Part shown: positions 45,559 to 54,717 of the stretch, one piece after another | Layout: each line of letters starts with the position of its first letter | Numbering within the stretch: the stretch's first letter is position 1 | NCBI GenBank assembly: GCA_963831535.1 | Contig: CAWHQP010000002.1 | Coordinates: 248,001 to 312,000, forward strand | Source of the DNA: Bog-756 sp963831535 | Lineage (GTDB): Bacteria; Actinomycetota; Acidimicrobiia; Acidimicrobiales; RAAP-2 | Direction of reading: 5' to 3' | DNA: 64,000 nucleotides | Program-made: the position numbers and the translations under genes | Notes under the pieces: generated by a model | What the model was told of the DNA's origin: nothing | Database searches by the model: none | What the model saw: the letters and a program-made list of their open reading frames with translations, nothing else

Positions 45559-46987
45559 ATGGCCGACGACCGCATCCCCAGCTGGGGCGAGGGTTCGCTG
45601 GCCGACACCGTCCTCGTCTCCAACCGGGGCCCGCTGGCCTTCCATCTCGACGACGGTGTACCGGTGGCCGGCGCATCAGCCGGCGGCCTGGCCGGCTCGA
45701 TACAGCCCTTGGTGGTAGGGAGCGGTGCCACGTGGGTGGCCGCCTCCATGGGCGAGGCCGATCGGGCCGCATCGGCCGCCGGGCTGATGTCCGAGGAGGG
45801 ACTCCGCATCGAAATGGTCGAGCCCGAGGCGGAGATCTACAACCTGGCCTACAACGTGGTCTCCAACTCCATGCTGTGGTTCTGCCACCACCACTTGTTC
45901 GACGCCGCCCGGCGACCGCGGGCCGATCAGCGGTGGCTGGAGGCGTGGGATGCCTACCGGGAGTTCAACCAGCTGTTCGCGGAGCGGGTGGCCAAGGTGG
46001 CACCTGAAGGTGGGCGGGTTCTCGTCCAGGACTACCACCTGGCCCTGATGGGATCGGACCTGGCCCGTCTGCGGCCCGACCTCCGGACCTCTCACTTCAC
46101 CCACACCCCGTTCGCCGATCCCTCGGTGCTCCGCATGCTGCCCACCGCAGTCGGGGCCGAGCTGATGGAGTCCATGGCCGCCTTCGGAGCCCTGGGGTTC
46201 CACACCGGTCGATGGGCCTCGTCATATCGGGCCGACCAGGACATGGTGTTGGCCCGCGAAGCCTCCGCCGACACCAGCGGTCCGACGTTCGTGTCGCCGC
46301 TCTCCACCGACCCGGTGAAGTTGGCCCGCTCCGCGGCCGACCCGGAGGTGGCCCGGGCCCTGGCCCGCATCGAGGAGAAGATCGGTGGTTCCGATCGCCA
46401 GGTCATCGTGCGGGTGGACCGGATGGAGTTGTCGAAGAACCTGCTCCGCGGGTTCTGGGCCTTCGACGAGCTGTTGGAACTCCAGCCTCACCGCCGGGAA
46501 CGGGTCGTCTTCGTGGCGCTGGCCTATCCCACCAGGCAAGGACTCCCGGAGTACCTCGCCTACCAGAACGAGGTCGAGTCCACTGTCGAACGCATCAACC
46601 ATCAGTGGGGAACCTCGGGCTGGACGCCGATCGTGCTCGAGGTCGAAGACGACTACCCGCGGTCGCTGGCCGCCCTCACCCGTTACGACGTACTCCTGGT
46701 CAACCCGGTGAGGGACGGGCTCAACCTGGTGGCCAAGGAGGGACCGCTCATCAACACCAGGGACGGCGTCCTCGCCCTGTCCCGGGAGGCGGGCGCCTTC
46801 GAGGAGTTGGCCCCCGGCGTCGCTCGAAGTCAATCCTTTCGATGTCTCGGGCACCGCCGTCGTGATGGCCGAGGCCCTCGACATGGATCCCGGACTCCGT
46901 GCCGTCCGGTCCGCACGTCTCCGTCAGCTGATCCTCTCCCGTCACCCCGCCCACTGGCTACAGTCCCAGCTGGAAGCGGCCCGCTGA
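45559..46987 (+). CDS. otsA: Trehalose-6-phosphate synthase (one frameshift)
   Basis: A family GT20 enzyme making trehalose-6-phosphate from UDP- or GDP-glucose and glucose-6-phosphate. 'VLVSNRGPLAF', 'VQDYHLALMGSDL', 'FTHTPFADP', 'RVDRMELSKNLLRGF' and 'NPVRDGLNLVAKE' are the substrate-binding motifs. The frame breaks at about 46826 after 'FEELAPGV' by one extra base; the correct tail reads 'LEVNPFDVSGTAVVMAEAL' and ends at 46987. All catalytic motifs lie before the break. It is convergent with otsB. Confidence 0.85.
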
Positions 46988-47043
46988 CCGTCGGTGTCAC
47001 AGGATCGTCCGGGCCGGACCAGCGGACCGGGTCCACGGTTCCG

Positions 47044-47893
47044 TCAGCCGTCGGGCACAGCGGCCGAGCGGGATAGCCAGGCCAGCACCTCGAGCGCCGC
47101 GGCCGGCCCGGACACCACGACATCGGCGGCGGCGGCCACCCGGGGTTCACTCTCCTCGTCGACCACGGCGACGGCGACGGTGTCGATCCCACCTCGGGCG
47201 GCGAGAGAGCGCAGCGCGTCGAAGGCGGGAAGGTCCCCGAGGTCGTCCCCGAAGTAGCAGGCCGCCGAGGATGACCCCACCAGCCGGCGGACCACGGTGC
47301 CCTTGTCCACATCGATAGGGGGCCGGAGCTCGACGGACATGCGACCGGGGTGGGCCCGGAGCCCCGACCGCTCGACCTCGGCGGCAACGGCCGTGGTCGC
47401 CCAGACCTCTGCCTGGGGGGCACGGCGCCAATGGACGGTGACGGCCAGACCCTTGGGCTCGACGAGGACCCCGGCGGGTGCATCTCGTTCCAGGCGGGCC
47501 ACCGCCGACGTTGACCACCTGGTGCCAGCCCAACGCCTCCGGCTCCACTTCGATGCGGCCGTCTCCCCACGACTGCTCCAGGCCGTAGAGGCCCACCAGC
47601 CGTAGCCGGTGCTCCCCGGACGCGACCTCGGGCGTAATCAGGTGCTCTTCGAGAAACGACACCGGGCGACCCGATATCACGGCCACATCGCCGAACCGCG
47701 CCGCCAGCGTTGCCATGACCTCGGCGGCGCCCGTCAGCGGTCGGGCCTCGTAGGGGTCGCTCACGATGGGCGAGAGCGTGCCGTCGAAGTCGGTGAGGAT
47801 GGCCGTCGAAGTCGGATGGATCAACAGGGGGGCGAGTGCGTTGCGCACATCCGGTGCCGGATCGTCGCTATCCACCCCGCGGCCCGGTGCCAT
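47044..47893 (-). CDS. otsB: Trehalose-phosphatase (one frameshift)
   Basis: A HAD-superfamily phosphatase that releases trehalose. Motif I is 'ILTDFDGTLSPIV', motif II is 'VISGRPVSFLEE', and 'GLYGLEQ' is the family's substrate loop. After a frame break near 47505 the sequence continues with 'KGTVVRRLVG' and 'YFGDDLGDLPAFDAL' (motifs III and IV). It pairs with the convergent otsA. The upstream LytR_C gene ends 11 bp before its ATG. Confidence 0.84.
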
Positions 47894-47904
47894 GCGGCCG
47901 GAGA

Positions 47905-48462
47905 TCAGTTGACGGTCGACGTAGTGGAGCTGGCTACCGTCTTGTCGGCCAGGTCGGGGCCCACCACCACCAGCACCTCGGCTGTTCCGATGGAGCTCAC
48001 CGGGGCCGACGTGGTGTACGGGACGACGGCGCTGGGAGCGAGCTTCAGCGACGCGGCGACGGCCTCGGCCGCCTTTTTCTGGCCAGCCACGTAGTAGACA
48101 CTCGACTTCGTCACCTGGGTGGAGCCGTTAACCGGGGGCAGGACGTCCCAGCCCGCCGTCTGCAGCTGCGTCGAGATGGCGCCGGCTGCACCGGTGATCC
48201 CCGAGGCGTTGGCCACCAGGACCGGTACGTGACTGGGGGGCATGGTGGTCGTGGTGGTGCTCGGATGGGCCGGTGCGGTCGTGGTCGTCACGGACGAGCT
48301 GGCAACCGTCCCCGAGTTCGTCGGATGGATGACCCCGAGCACCAGCACCGTGACGACTACGAAGGCCACGAGCACGATGCCCGCCCGGACGGCGGGAAAC
48401 CCGGCACCTCGCCCGCTCGGACCGACCGGGGGCCGTGATGGTTGCTCGGGGGTGGAGGGCAC
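47905..48462 (-). CDS. LytR_C-domain cell-envelope protein
   Basis: A 185-residue membrane-anchored protein. One helix (AGIVLVAFVVVTVLVLGVI) is followed by a Thr/Pro-rich linker and a C-terminal domain 'VPVLVANASGITGAAGAIST', 'GWDVLPPVNGS', 'VYYVAGQKKAAEAVA', typical of the LytR cell-envelope C-terminal domain found alone or fused to LCP ligases. The GTG at 48462 fits the expected start; longer versions run into the tRNA promoter region. Confidence 0.75.
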   Translation of the reverse strand: MPSTPEQPSRPPVGPSGRGAGFPAVRAGIVLVAFVVVTVLVLGVIHPTNSGTVASSSVTTTTAPAHPSTTTTTMPPSHVPVLVANASGITGAAGAISTQLQTAGWDVLPPVNGSTQVTKSSVYYVAGQKKAAEAVAASLKLAPSAVVPYTTSAPVSSIGTAEVLVVVGPDLADKTVASSTTSTVN

Positions 48463-48611
48463 TGGCTGCCAGCCTGCCAACCGGGGGGTACCAAAGCAAG
48501 CGTTTCCCGGCGCTCCGATCCGACCAGCTCGCCGAAAGGCCGTCGATTCTCCGGTCTGCGGGTGCGATCGACCGTAGAATGGCCGTGGCACCGGGTAGGT
48601 CCCGGCTCCGG

Positions 48612-48687
48612 GCCGGTGTGGCGCAGTTGGTAGCGCAGACGACTTGTAATCGTCAGGTCGTGGGTTCGATTCCCACCGCCGGCTCCA
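48612..48687 (+). tRNA. tRNA-Thr (anticodon TGT)
   Basis: A complete 76-nt cloverleaf with encoded CCA. The acceptor GCCGGTG pairs with CGCCGGC, the anticodon loop CTTGTAA gives TGT, and the T-arm is GTGGG-TTCGATT-CCCAC. The 3' portion is the integration site of the genomic island that follows. Confidence 0.95.
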
Positions 48688-48688
48688 A
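48643..48688 (+). repeat. attL, 3' part of tRNA-Thr
   Basis: Left copy of the 46-bp direct repeat, running from CTTGTAATCG in the anticodon loop through the CCA end plus one A. It is identical to the copy at 59929-59974, 11,286 bp away. Confidence 0.92.
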
Positions 48689-48741
48689 AAACTCCATTTC
48701 AGAGCATTGAGCCTCGACGATATATCGGTGTTAGGCTAAAA

Positions 48742-48760
48742 CCCAACAGCTAACCCAACA
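48742..48760. promoter_or_regulatory. Candidate integrase arm-type sites (left)
   Basis: CCCAACA occurs at 48742-48748 and 48754-48760, 12 bp apart, between attL and the integrase start. The same heptamer clusters at the other end of the island. This distribution suggests arm-type integrase binding sites. Confidence 0.4.
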
Positions 48761-48774
48761 AGTCGAGGGACACC

Positions 48775-50010
48775 ATGGCCGGCAGCATTCGACAGCGCAG
48801 TCCAGGGGTGTGGGAACTGCGCGTCGTACATCGGTCGCGACCGCAGCGGACGGGTGCGTCACAAGTACGCGACGTTCGAGGGGACCAAGCGCGCTGCCGA
48901 AGCGCGAGTTGGCCCGTCTGGTCACGCAGCAAGAGGACGAGCCGGCGCGGATTCCGGAGCGGGAAGAACGGACCTGGGGACCGGCCACCACCATCAACGA
49001 TGCCATCGAGGGCTGGAAGCAGAACGGTTGGCAGGACCTCAGTCCCAACACCGTCCGGGGGTACGAAGGAGTCTGGCGCCGAGACGTTCGCGACTCCATC
49101 GGCCGGCGGCGGATCGCCACGCTCTCCCCCTACGACGTCGAGCGCTACTTCCGTGACTTGAAGGAGGGCGGTGCCGGCTACACGACCGTCCGGCTGGCCC
49201 GGGCCCTCCTCAACCGGGCATGCCGACTGGCCCGGAAGTGGAGCGGCAACGTGCTTCCCAACCCGGTGGCAGACACCGAGCTGCCCTCGTGGGGTCCGTC
49301 CGAGCGGCCTGAGGCGGTCCGCTCGCCGGAACCGGCGGAGGTGCTGGCCCTCCTGGAGGCGGCCCGGGTGGCTGAAGTGCGGGTGGCCGTGCTCATCCGC
49401 CTGGTGGCCGCCACCGGCATGCGGAGGGGGGAGGCCTGCGCCGTCCGTTGGAACGATCTCGACACCAAGGCCGGGACCGTCATGATCGACGAGGGCGTGG
49501 TGAGCACTCGCGGACGGAGCCGAGGCCCGCCAGCCGAAGACCCGGTCCAGCACACGGAGGGTCGCCCTCGACACAGTGACCCTCTCGGAGCTCGCCGAGC
49601 TTCGGCACGAGCAGGATTCGCTGGCTCGGTCCTGCGGCTTGAAGCTGACACCAGATTCCTTCGTGTTCTCCTTCGAGCCTGGCGGTGAGATTCCGCCGCA
49701 CCCGGACAACATCAGCCACGTCTTCGCCAAAGTGCGGACCAAAGCTGAGGTGGCTCCGGATGTCCACCTCCACTCGCTCCGCCACTTCCATGCCACCCAG
49801 ATCGACTCGGTGATCTCCGAAGCTCAGAAGCAGGTCCGGCTGGGCTGGTCGACCGTGCAGATGGCCCGTCACTACACCGACGGGGTTGCCGAGGAGGATC
49901 GCCGAGCGGCCGACCACATCGGGCGCCTGCTGACAGCCAAGACTCGGAGGCGAACGAAGAAGGCGTCCGCAGCCGGCAGACCCGGTCACCTGGGTCAAGC
50001 GGACAGTTGA
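48775..50010 (+). pseudogene. Tyrosine recombinase/integrase (three frameshifts)
   Basis: A phage-type integrase whose coding frame changes at about 48826, 48900 and 49520. Across the frames the parts are in order: 'MAGSIRQRSPGVWELRV', 'RHKYATFEGTKRAAE', the SAM-like core-binding domain with 'LSPNTVRGYEGVWRRDV', the catalytic 'AATGMRRGEACAVRW' (Arg), 'HLHSLRHFHATQ' (His-x-x-Arg), 'LGWSTVQMARHYTDG' (final Tyr). All active-site residues survive. Each break looks like one extra base, so errors in the assembly could explain them; otherwise the element is immobilised. Confidence 0.85.
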
Positions 50011-50225
50011 GGTGGGCGAAGGCCGCTCAGGATCCAGCCCTTCAATGAGTCGTTCGACAGCCCGGCGAGGGATTCGGATACGGCTACCGATGTGGAAACG
50101 GGAAGGGGAAAGGTCCCCGCCTTCAACGCCCGGTAGAGCGTAGAGCGGGTCTCGCCGAGCAGTACGGCGGTCTCCTCGACACTGAGCAGCGGTCGGGTGG
50201 ACTTCGAGAATCTGTCGTTGCGCAT
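49995..50225 (-). pseudogene. Excisionase-like HTH protein (frameshifted)
   Basis: A small DNA-binding protein: 'LLSVEETAVLLGETRSTLYR' then 'ALKAGTFPLPV' is the MerR/AlpA-type helix-turn-helix of excisionases. After about 50097 the expected continuation 'HIGSRIRIPRRAVERLIEGL' lies in the next frame, so one base is missing or extra. It faces the integrase tail to tail with a short overlap. Confidence 0.65.
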
Positions 50226-50290
50226 GGATGTTCACCGGTCTCGTTGGATGCCAGGCCGTGTGCCGTGGTTGCAGTTCATCGTCCACATCA

Positions 50291-50388
50291 ACGTCACCCC
50301 CAACGTCACCCTGGTGCTGAAGCAACGTCACCCTGACTCCGAGGAACGTCACCCTCAACGATTGAATCGCCACCCGCCAACGTCACCC
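50291..50388 (+). repeat. Iteron-like cluster ACGTCACCC x5
   Basis: ACGTCACCC begins at 50291, 50303, 50325, 50346 and 50380, most copies extended to CAACGTCACCCT or AACGTCACCCT. The spacings 12, 22, 21 and 34 bp are close to whole helical turns, so a protein could bind all copies on one DNA face. The reverse orientation appears at 50992 and at 51569-51695. Confidence 0.7.
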
Positions 50389-50714
50389 TCCCAGGTGGGA
50401 GGCCTGTCTCCTGACCGACTCCGGGTCAAGAGTGCTCGTCCGGGCGGGGAACGGACAGCAGCTCGGTGCCCGTCCGCATCGGCGAGCTACCCCGATGCGG
50501 ACGGCAAGAGTGCGAGTACGGGAGCCCGAAGGATGGCGTAGGCCTCTTTCGAGAGGGCCTTACGCCAGAAGAAGCATTCGGCTTCGCCGGGACGGGACGA
50601 TAATTGCCACACACCTGCATCATCGATGCGGACGTCGCCCTCGCCCGTCGCCAGACTCTGATTCGTGAGACTGGAGGAGCCCGCCCGCAGGGCGGCACAT
50701 CCTCGAGTGCAACT

Positions 50715-50820
50715 GTGTGGACATGATCCGTGCTGCTTGCGGCGGAGCCGATGTGCCGAGTCACCCAGGCGCCCGTGGCGGGCTCGATGCCCGCCTGGGC
50801 GCCTCTCTCGATCCCCGGAA
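50715..50820. repeat. Hairpin repeat, copy 1
   Basis: About 106 bp, roughly 80 percent identical to the copy at 51021-51124. Its core is a long stem: AGGCGCCC, gt, GGCGGG, loop CTCGATG, CCCGCC, t, GGGCGCCT, i.e. 14 base pairs with a small internal loop. The loop and inner stem mimic a tRNA T-arm, but I cannot fold a full tRNA around it. Confidence 0.7.
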
Positions 50821-51020
50821 GCGAGATAACTGCTTCGCTCCCGTGGGAGCCCCCGAGGGGTCCGGACCCGGAGCCCCCGGGTCGACTCCACCACGCACCT
50901 CGGGGCGGGGCTCCGCTCGGCTCGATGTCGAGGGAGCCGCCCTTGCACCTGGGTTGAGTTCCGGGCCCAACACGAGTCTGGATCGAGCCCAGGGTGACGT
51001 CGGCATCAAAGGATGCACAG

Positions 51021-51124
51021 GTGTGGACATGAATGATCCCCTCCGGCGGAGCCGATCTGCGTAGTCACCCACGCGCCCGTGGCGGGCTCGATACCCGCCT
51101 GGGCGCCTCTCTCGAACCCTGGAA
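51021..51124. repeat. Hairpin repeat, copy 2
   Basis: Second copy of the hairpin element, in the same orientation, beginning GGTGTGGACATGA. The inner stem GGCGGG-CTCGATA-CCCGCC is preserved, with one substitution in the loop; the outer stem has one mismatch (ACGCGCCC). Conservation of the stem with drift elsewhere suggests selection for structure. Confidence 0.65.
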
Positions 51125-51568
51125 GGATGTGAGCTGCCAGATCTACCGTGAGTGGGACACGGCAGGGCGCGTGCCCACGTACGGTTTCCCGCCGAATCGG
51201 GTTGGGATACAGCCGGCTCAGAGGACGGTCAGATGGCCTGTGCCGCCCCCTCAGTTCTCATTCTCGGCCCGGGGGGCCGGATCTCCAGGTGCGCCGACCG
51301 TGGCGAATCGGAGGCTGGCTCTGATGTCCTCGGCCAGGGTCGGACCTTGGACCGGAAGGTCTGGTCGGTCGTTTTCCCAGCAGCTTTGGTCCAGACGGCC
51401 AGTGACGACCACCCTGGCCCTTGGTGAGACTCGGTGCGACGCTCTCGGCCAGGTGACGCCAGCACACGACGTCGAAAGGGAGACCGACTCGACCCGTCCT
51501 GCTGTGCCTCGGAACGTTGACCTTGACGGCCGGGGACGGAGTGACACCGACAGGGCGCTGACCTGGGA

Positions 51569-51695
51569 GGGTGACGTTGACGCCACACCCTCGTGCCCGA
51601 GGGTGACGTTGGCGCAGAAGGCAAGATAACCAAGGGTGACGATGCCAGCAGCCAGGGTGCGTTCGCCTGATACCCCTCGTGAGCGAGGGTGACGT
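51569..51695 (-). repeat. Iteron-like cluster, inverted set
   Basis: GGGTGACGT, the reverse complement of the left-cluster motif, starts at 51569, 51601 and 51687, with GGGTGACGA at 51634; another isolated copy is at 50992. Spacings are 32, 33 and 53 bp, again near whole helical turns. Confidence 0.65.
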
Positions 51696-51756
51696 TGGAG
51701 GGACGACCGATTGGTACCGATATTCGGCACCGGCCACCGGTTGTATGTCGAGCTAA

Positions 51757-51773
51757 CTACTACAGAGAGTAGG
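51757..51773. promoter_or_regulatory. BlaI/CopY-type operator, copZ copy
   Basis: TACTAC-agaga-GTAGGA, 21 bp before the CopZ-like start, fits the TACTAC-N5-GTAGTA dyad found upstream of blaI and the membrane-protein gene, with one mismatch. Confidence 0.6.
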
Positions 51774-51794
51774 AAGTCTGGATACGATGGGCCC

Positions 51795-52055
51795 GTGCTT
51801 TCGAACTCTGATTCAAGCAGACCTGATGCCGCCGGCCCCACCTTGGTGGCCCAGTTCGCAGTCGACGGCATGCACTGTGGATCCTGCGTGGCGCTCATCG
51901 AAGAGACCTTGGGGGAGCAGGCTGGAGTGACCAGCGCATCGGTCGATCTCGACTCGGCCCGGGCCGTGGTCGAATACGACCGGGCCCAGCTCGGCGTGGA
52001 CCAGATCCGGGCCATCATCGCTGAGGTCGGGTACTCGATAGCGCCGGAGGGCTAG
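51795..52055 (+). CDS. CopZ-like heavy-metal-associated domain chaperone
   Basis: An 86-residue protein with one HMA domain: 'FAVDGMHCGSCVALIEETL' holds the MxCxxC copper site. It would shuttle Cu(I) to the CopA-type ATPase of the same island. The GTG at 51795 is used. The N-terminal 18 residues before the domain are polar. A BlaI/CopY-type operator lies just upstream. Confidence 0.85.
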   Translation: MLSNSDSSRPDAAGPTLVAQFAVDGMHCGSCVALIEETLGEQAGVTSASVDLDSARAVVEYDRAQLGVDQIRAIIAEVGYSIAPEG

Positions 52056-52195
52056 CTGTAGCCGCACCCTTGCCCGTCACTGATCTTGGAGGCCTAGTGT
52101 CGAAGCAGCTATCACCTGACTTGACTGAGTCATACGGGGCTGAGCCCGCACGATCCCTCGATCTGATGTGGCGGTGGTCAGTGGCGACTTGATCG

Positions 52196-52774
52196 TCAGT
52201 CGCCGGACCAGCACCCGAGGATCACGTCGGCCACCGCAATCGCCACATTGCCAGAACTGGTGGGCGGAAAGCCGAACTCAGGGGGCAGGTTGGCTACATC
52301 GACCAGTAGAACTTTCCAGTCTTTGCGGACGACCATGGAACCGTTGGTGGTCTGGAATGCGCCCTGGCCGAGATTCTGTATGGCGCGAGTGTCGCCCATC
52401 TGAACTCCAAGGGTTCGGAAGTACGTCTTGGTCTGTGCCCAGCTGGACAGTTCCTTCACCGATAGCTCCATCGAGCCCGATGGGTAGCCGTACTGGCAGG
52501 AGTAGAGGTGGTCGGCCCACGTGGGTGGAGAAACCGTTGCCTTCTCCCCGACTGCTGAATCGATCTCCTGGATAGCTTCGTTCCGACAGATCATGGTGGC
52601 GATGGGTGATGGGGTGGAGCCGGCAGGCTTCGGGGTCTCGGCCGTGAGAACGGCGCCTCCGCCCCCGCCTCCACATCCGGCCGCCAAAAGAGCGACGACG
52701 ACGATCGCCACCATCATCTGCACTGCAGGCGTGCGGCGACACGCTCCACGCCCGACGACTCGAATCAAAGGCAC
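52196..52774 (-). CDS. Secreted lipoprotein, DUF3558-like
   Basis: A 192-residue lipoprotein with an Arg-rich n-region, hydrophobic 'MMVAIVVVALLAAGCGGGG' lipobox and a mature domain beginning 'ICRNEAIQEIDSAVGEKATV' with a second Cys in 'YSCQYGYPSG' and a third in 'ILGCWSGD'. It resembles the lipoprotein at 39.7-40.3 kb in layout. GTG 52774 is chosen; ATG 52717 would give a shorter leader. The function is unknown. Confidence 0.65.
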   Translation of the reverse strand: MPLIRVVGRGACRRTPAVQMMVAIVVVALLAAGCGGGGGGAVLTAETPKPAGSTPSPIATMICRNEAIQEIDSAVGEKATVSPPTWADHLYSCQYGYPSGSMELSVKELSSWAQTKTYFRTLGVQMGDTRAIQNLGQGAFQTTNGSMVVRKDWKVLLVDVANLPPEFGFPPTSSGNVAIAVADVILGCWSGD

Positions 52775-52800
52775 CGTCGATCTTCGGGCTCGGGAGTGCC

Positions 52801-53479
52801 TCAGGTCATGAGCAGCAGCATGAACCCCATGGCCACGCACATCACGACGTGGCTCACATCCACGAGCCACGGAGTGGCCACGACCTCCTCGACCCGCAGC
52901 GCCGACGCGATGCCCCGCCGCCGGAGCTGCCCTCCAGGCCGGATCGCGCCGTACTGGCAAGCGCCCAGGCCGGGGCGTGGCTTCCGAAGTGTGAGGCCCC
53001 TTGTTCGGCGAGGCCAGGGTGAAGATGGCCGAGGCGAAGAGGATGAAGGCCACCAGAAAGGCGAGCCCCGGATCGAGCTTCGGCCCGGTCCGCGACGCCG
53101 ACATCGACATCGCCCCCGACGGACGCCCCCATCGGGAACCAGTACATCAGGAGCATGGCGAAGTTCATGACGGCATGGATCAGGGCGTGGGGCAGATGGA
53201 GCCCGTAGGTGCGCACCGATTGGATGCTCTCGACCAGGAACCAGACCAGAAGTACGCCGAAGATGATCTCCCAGACTGCGCTTCGACCGAAGGCCCACTG
53301 ACCCACGAACATGCCGGCCATGGCCACTCCCATGAAGATGTGGGAGATCTCGACGTCACGCCGGCCGGCGTCGATGTCGTCGGCACCGAGAGAACCAAAA
53401 GGGTGAAGCAGTAGGCGGCGACGGCGAGCATCAGCACGCCGAAGAGGTAGTACAGCCACGAAGGGGTCGACATGGCCAT
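52801..53479 (-). pseudogene. DUF5134-like membrane protein (frameshifted)
   Basis: Pieces of one polytopic protein in three frames: 'WLYYLFGVLMLAVAAYCFTLL' at the start, then 'EISHIFMGVAMAGMFVGQWAF' and 'HALIHAVMNFAMLLMYWFPM', then 'LVDVSHVVMCVAMGFMLLLM' at the C-terminus. The paired His-rich 'SHxxMxxAMxxM' helices are typical of DUF5134 proteins, which often accompany CtaG and copper genes. The Met/His pattern hints at metal contact. It follows the preceding gene by 6 bp. Confidence 0.65.
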
Positions 53480-53485
53480 GGCGGG

Positions 53486-54504
53486 TCAGCCCTCTCTTCC
53501 TTCGACCGACGCGGGCTGGCATTGAGTCCGCCCCGGCCGCTGGTGGCGAGGTCGTCAACGGCCAGTAGATCAGGGCCAGGAGGATGACCAGCAGCCGGAG
53601 TTGGGGTCGGTGGCGCCGCCGGCCAGGATTCCTCCGAAGTCCTGGACGGCACCCAGATGAGGGCGAAGGCCACAATGGCCAGCACCACCGTCATCTGGGC
53701 GACTTGCGGTGGGGCGAACACCCCGGCCGCCACGACGATGCAGACGACGGCCAGCAAGACCGCCATGGTGGTGCCGTGGTGGAGGAACAGGGACTCAGAC
53801 GACTGGTCGATGTGGGCGAGCCAGCCGGGCTGTCCACTGTTCAGACCGGCCACCAGATCGTGCAGCGCCTGAGGCGAGCGGCCCGACCCGACCAACGACA
53901 GGACGGCCAAGAGCCCCCAGACCACGGCCCAGATGACCTTGGCCCCCGTCACCCCGACCGTGCGGGCGGCCACGAAGGGCGGTGTCCGAGCCCTCGCTCG
54001 GCCACAGGAGCACGGCCAGGAGGGCGTAGAAGAGCACCCCGCCCGGTCCGCCACCGAAGGGGGTGGCACCCCCCAGGAAGATCGCACCGGCACCCTCGCC
54101 GAACCACCACACCCCGAGGGACCAGACGATGGAAAGGACCAGGGCCGGCTTGCAGGTCCGCTGGTAGACGATCCCGAAGGCGATCAGGAACTGGACCGAG
54201 GCGAAGATGGCGTTGGTCAGGATGGGCTGGTGGTAGACGTTCGAGGCGTTCCAGGTGATGGAGTGGGCGACGATGCCCGGGTTCCCGGCCGCCAACCCGT
54301 TGAGCATGCCGCTGAACCCGTTCGACCCACGGGTGAACATGAAGGGCTGGAGCTGGAGGACGGCGTCCAGCAGCCAGACGGTGGCCAAAACAGTCGGAAG
54401 GTCCGTTGCAGGTCCCGTGGTGGTCGATTGACCCGAAGGTCGGAGGGAACGGGGGCGGTCGTCGGACTGGGAGGCGTCTCCTCCTTTACCTCGGCGATCG
54501 TCAT
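53486..54504 (-). pseudogene. Polytopic membrane protein, paralog of SCO-fusion N-domain (frameshifted)
   Basis: At least three frameshifts interrupt this gene. In order the frames give 'MTIAEVKEETPPSPTTAPVP', 'VWLLDAVLQLQPFMFTRG', 'LGVWWFGEGAGAIFLGG', 'HIDQSSESLFLHHGTTMAVL' and 'GGATDPNSGLLVILLALIYW'. These blocks align with the first 355 residues of the membrane/SCO fusion at 26.1-28.0 kb ('FDGLLQLQ', 'VVWVFGEAFGGIFG', 'GGVGTDPNS'). Here there is no SCO domain. Two BlaI-type operators lie 30-73 bp upstream of the start. Confidence 0.68.
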
Positions 54505-54533
54505 ACCTCACCACCTCACTTTCGGTCCCTATC

Positions 54534-54577
54534 TACTACTCGGCGTAGTATTTCCCCAATGACTACTATGCGTAGTA
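54534..54577. promoter_or_regulatory. Tandem BlaI/CopY-type operators
   Basis: TACTAC-tcggc-GTAGTA at 54534-54550 is a perfect dyad; GACTAC-tatgc-GTAGTA follows at 54561-54577. Their centres are 27 bp apart. They precede the membrane-protein gene at 54504. Confidence 0.75.
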
Positions 54578-54717
54578 GATCTGCACAACCGACAACGAGC
54601 ATCGTCATGGAGGTTTTCGTTGACGAGGACCTCGGCGGATTTCGTGGACACCGGAGTGGGCGACGGCGCTCGAGCTATTGGAGCCGGGCGCGATCTACCC
54701 GACCAGGACCCTGCGGT

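Larger units (their letters stand above)
50226..51756. other. 1.5-kb gene-free region of the island
   Basis: No convincing gene was found here on either strand; open frames are low in recognisable motifs and follow repeat sequence. Instead it holds two clusters of a 9-bp motif in opposite orientation and two copies of a long hairpin (listed separately). It lies between the excisionase-like gene and the CopZ promoter. An origin, a partition-like site or a structured RNA locus are all possible. Confidence 0.5.

Noticed and set aside
48435..48710. Open frame across tRNA-Thr ending 'VAQTTCNRQVVGSIPTAGS'
   Set aside because: This is the translation of the tRNA itself, a familiar artefact; the same peptide appears at attR near 59930.
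50291..50388. Possible CRISPR array of ACGTCACCC units
   Set aside because: The repeated unit is only 9-12 bp with irregular short gaps, and no cas genes are present.
50715..50820. tRNA or tRNA pseudogene suggested by a T-arm-like loop
   Set aside because: No anticodon arm or matching acceptor stem could be placed, and the flanking sequence forms one long hairpin instead.
51033..51629. 198-codon frame in the island core
   Set aside because: It begins inside hairpin copy 2 and runs through iteron motifs; composition and lack of motifs argue against coding.
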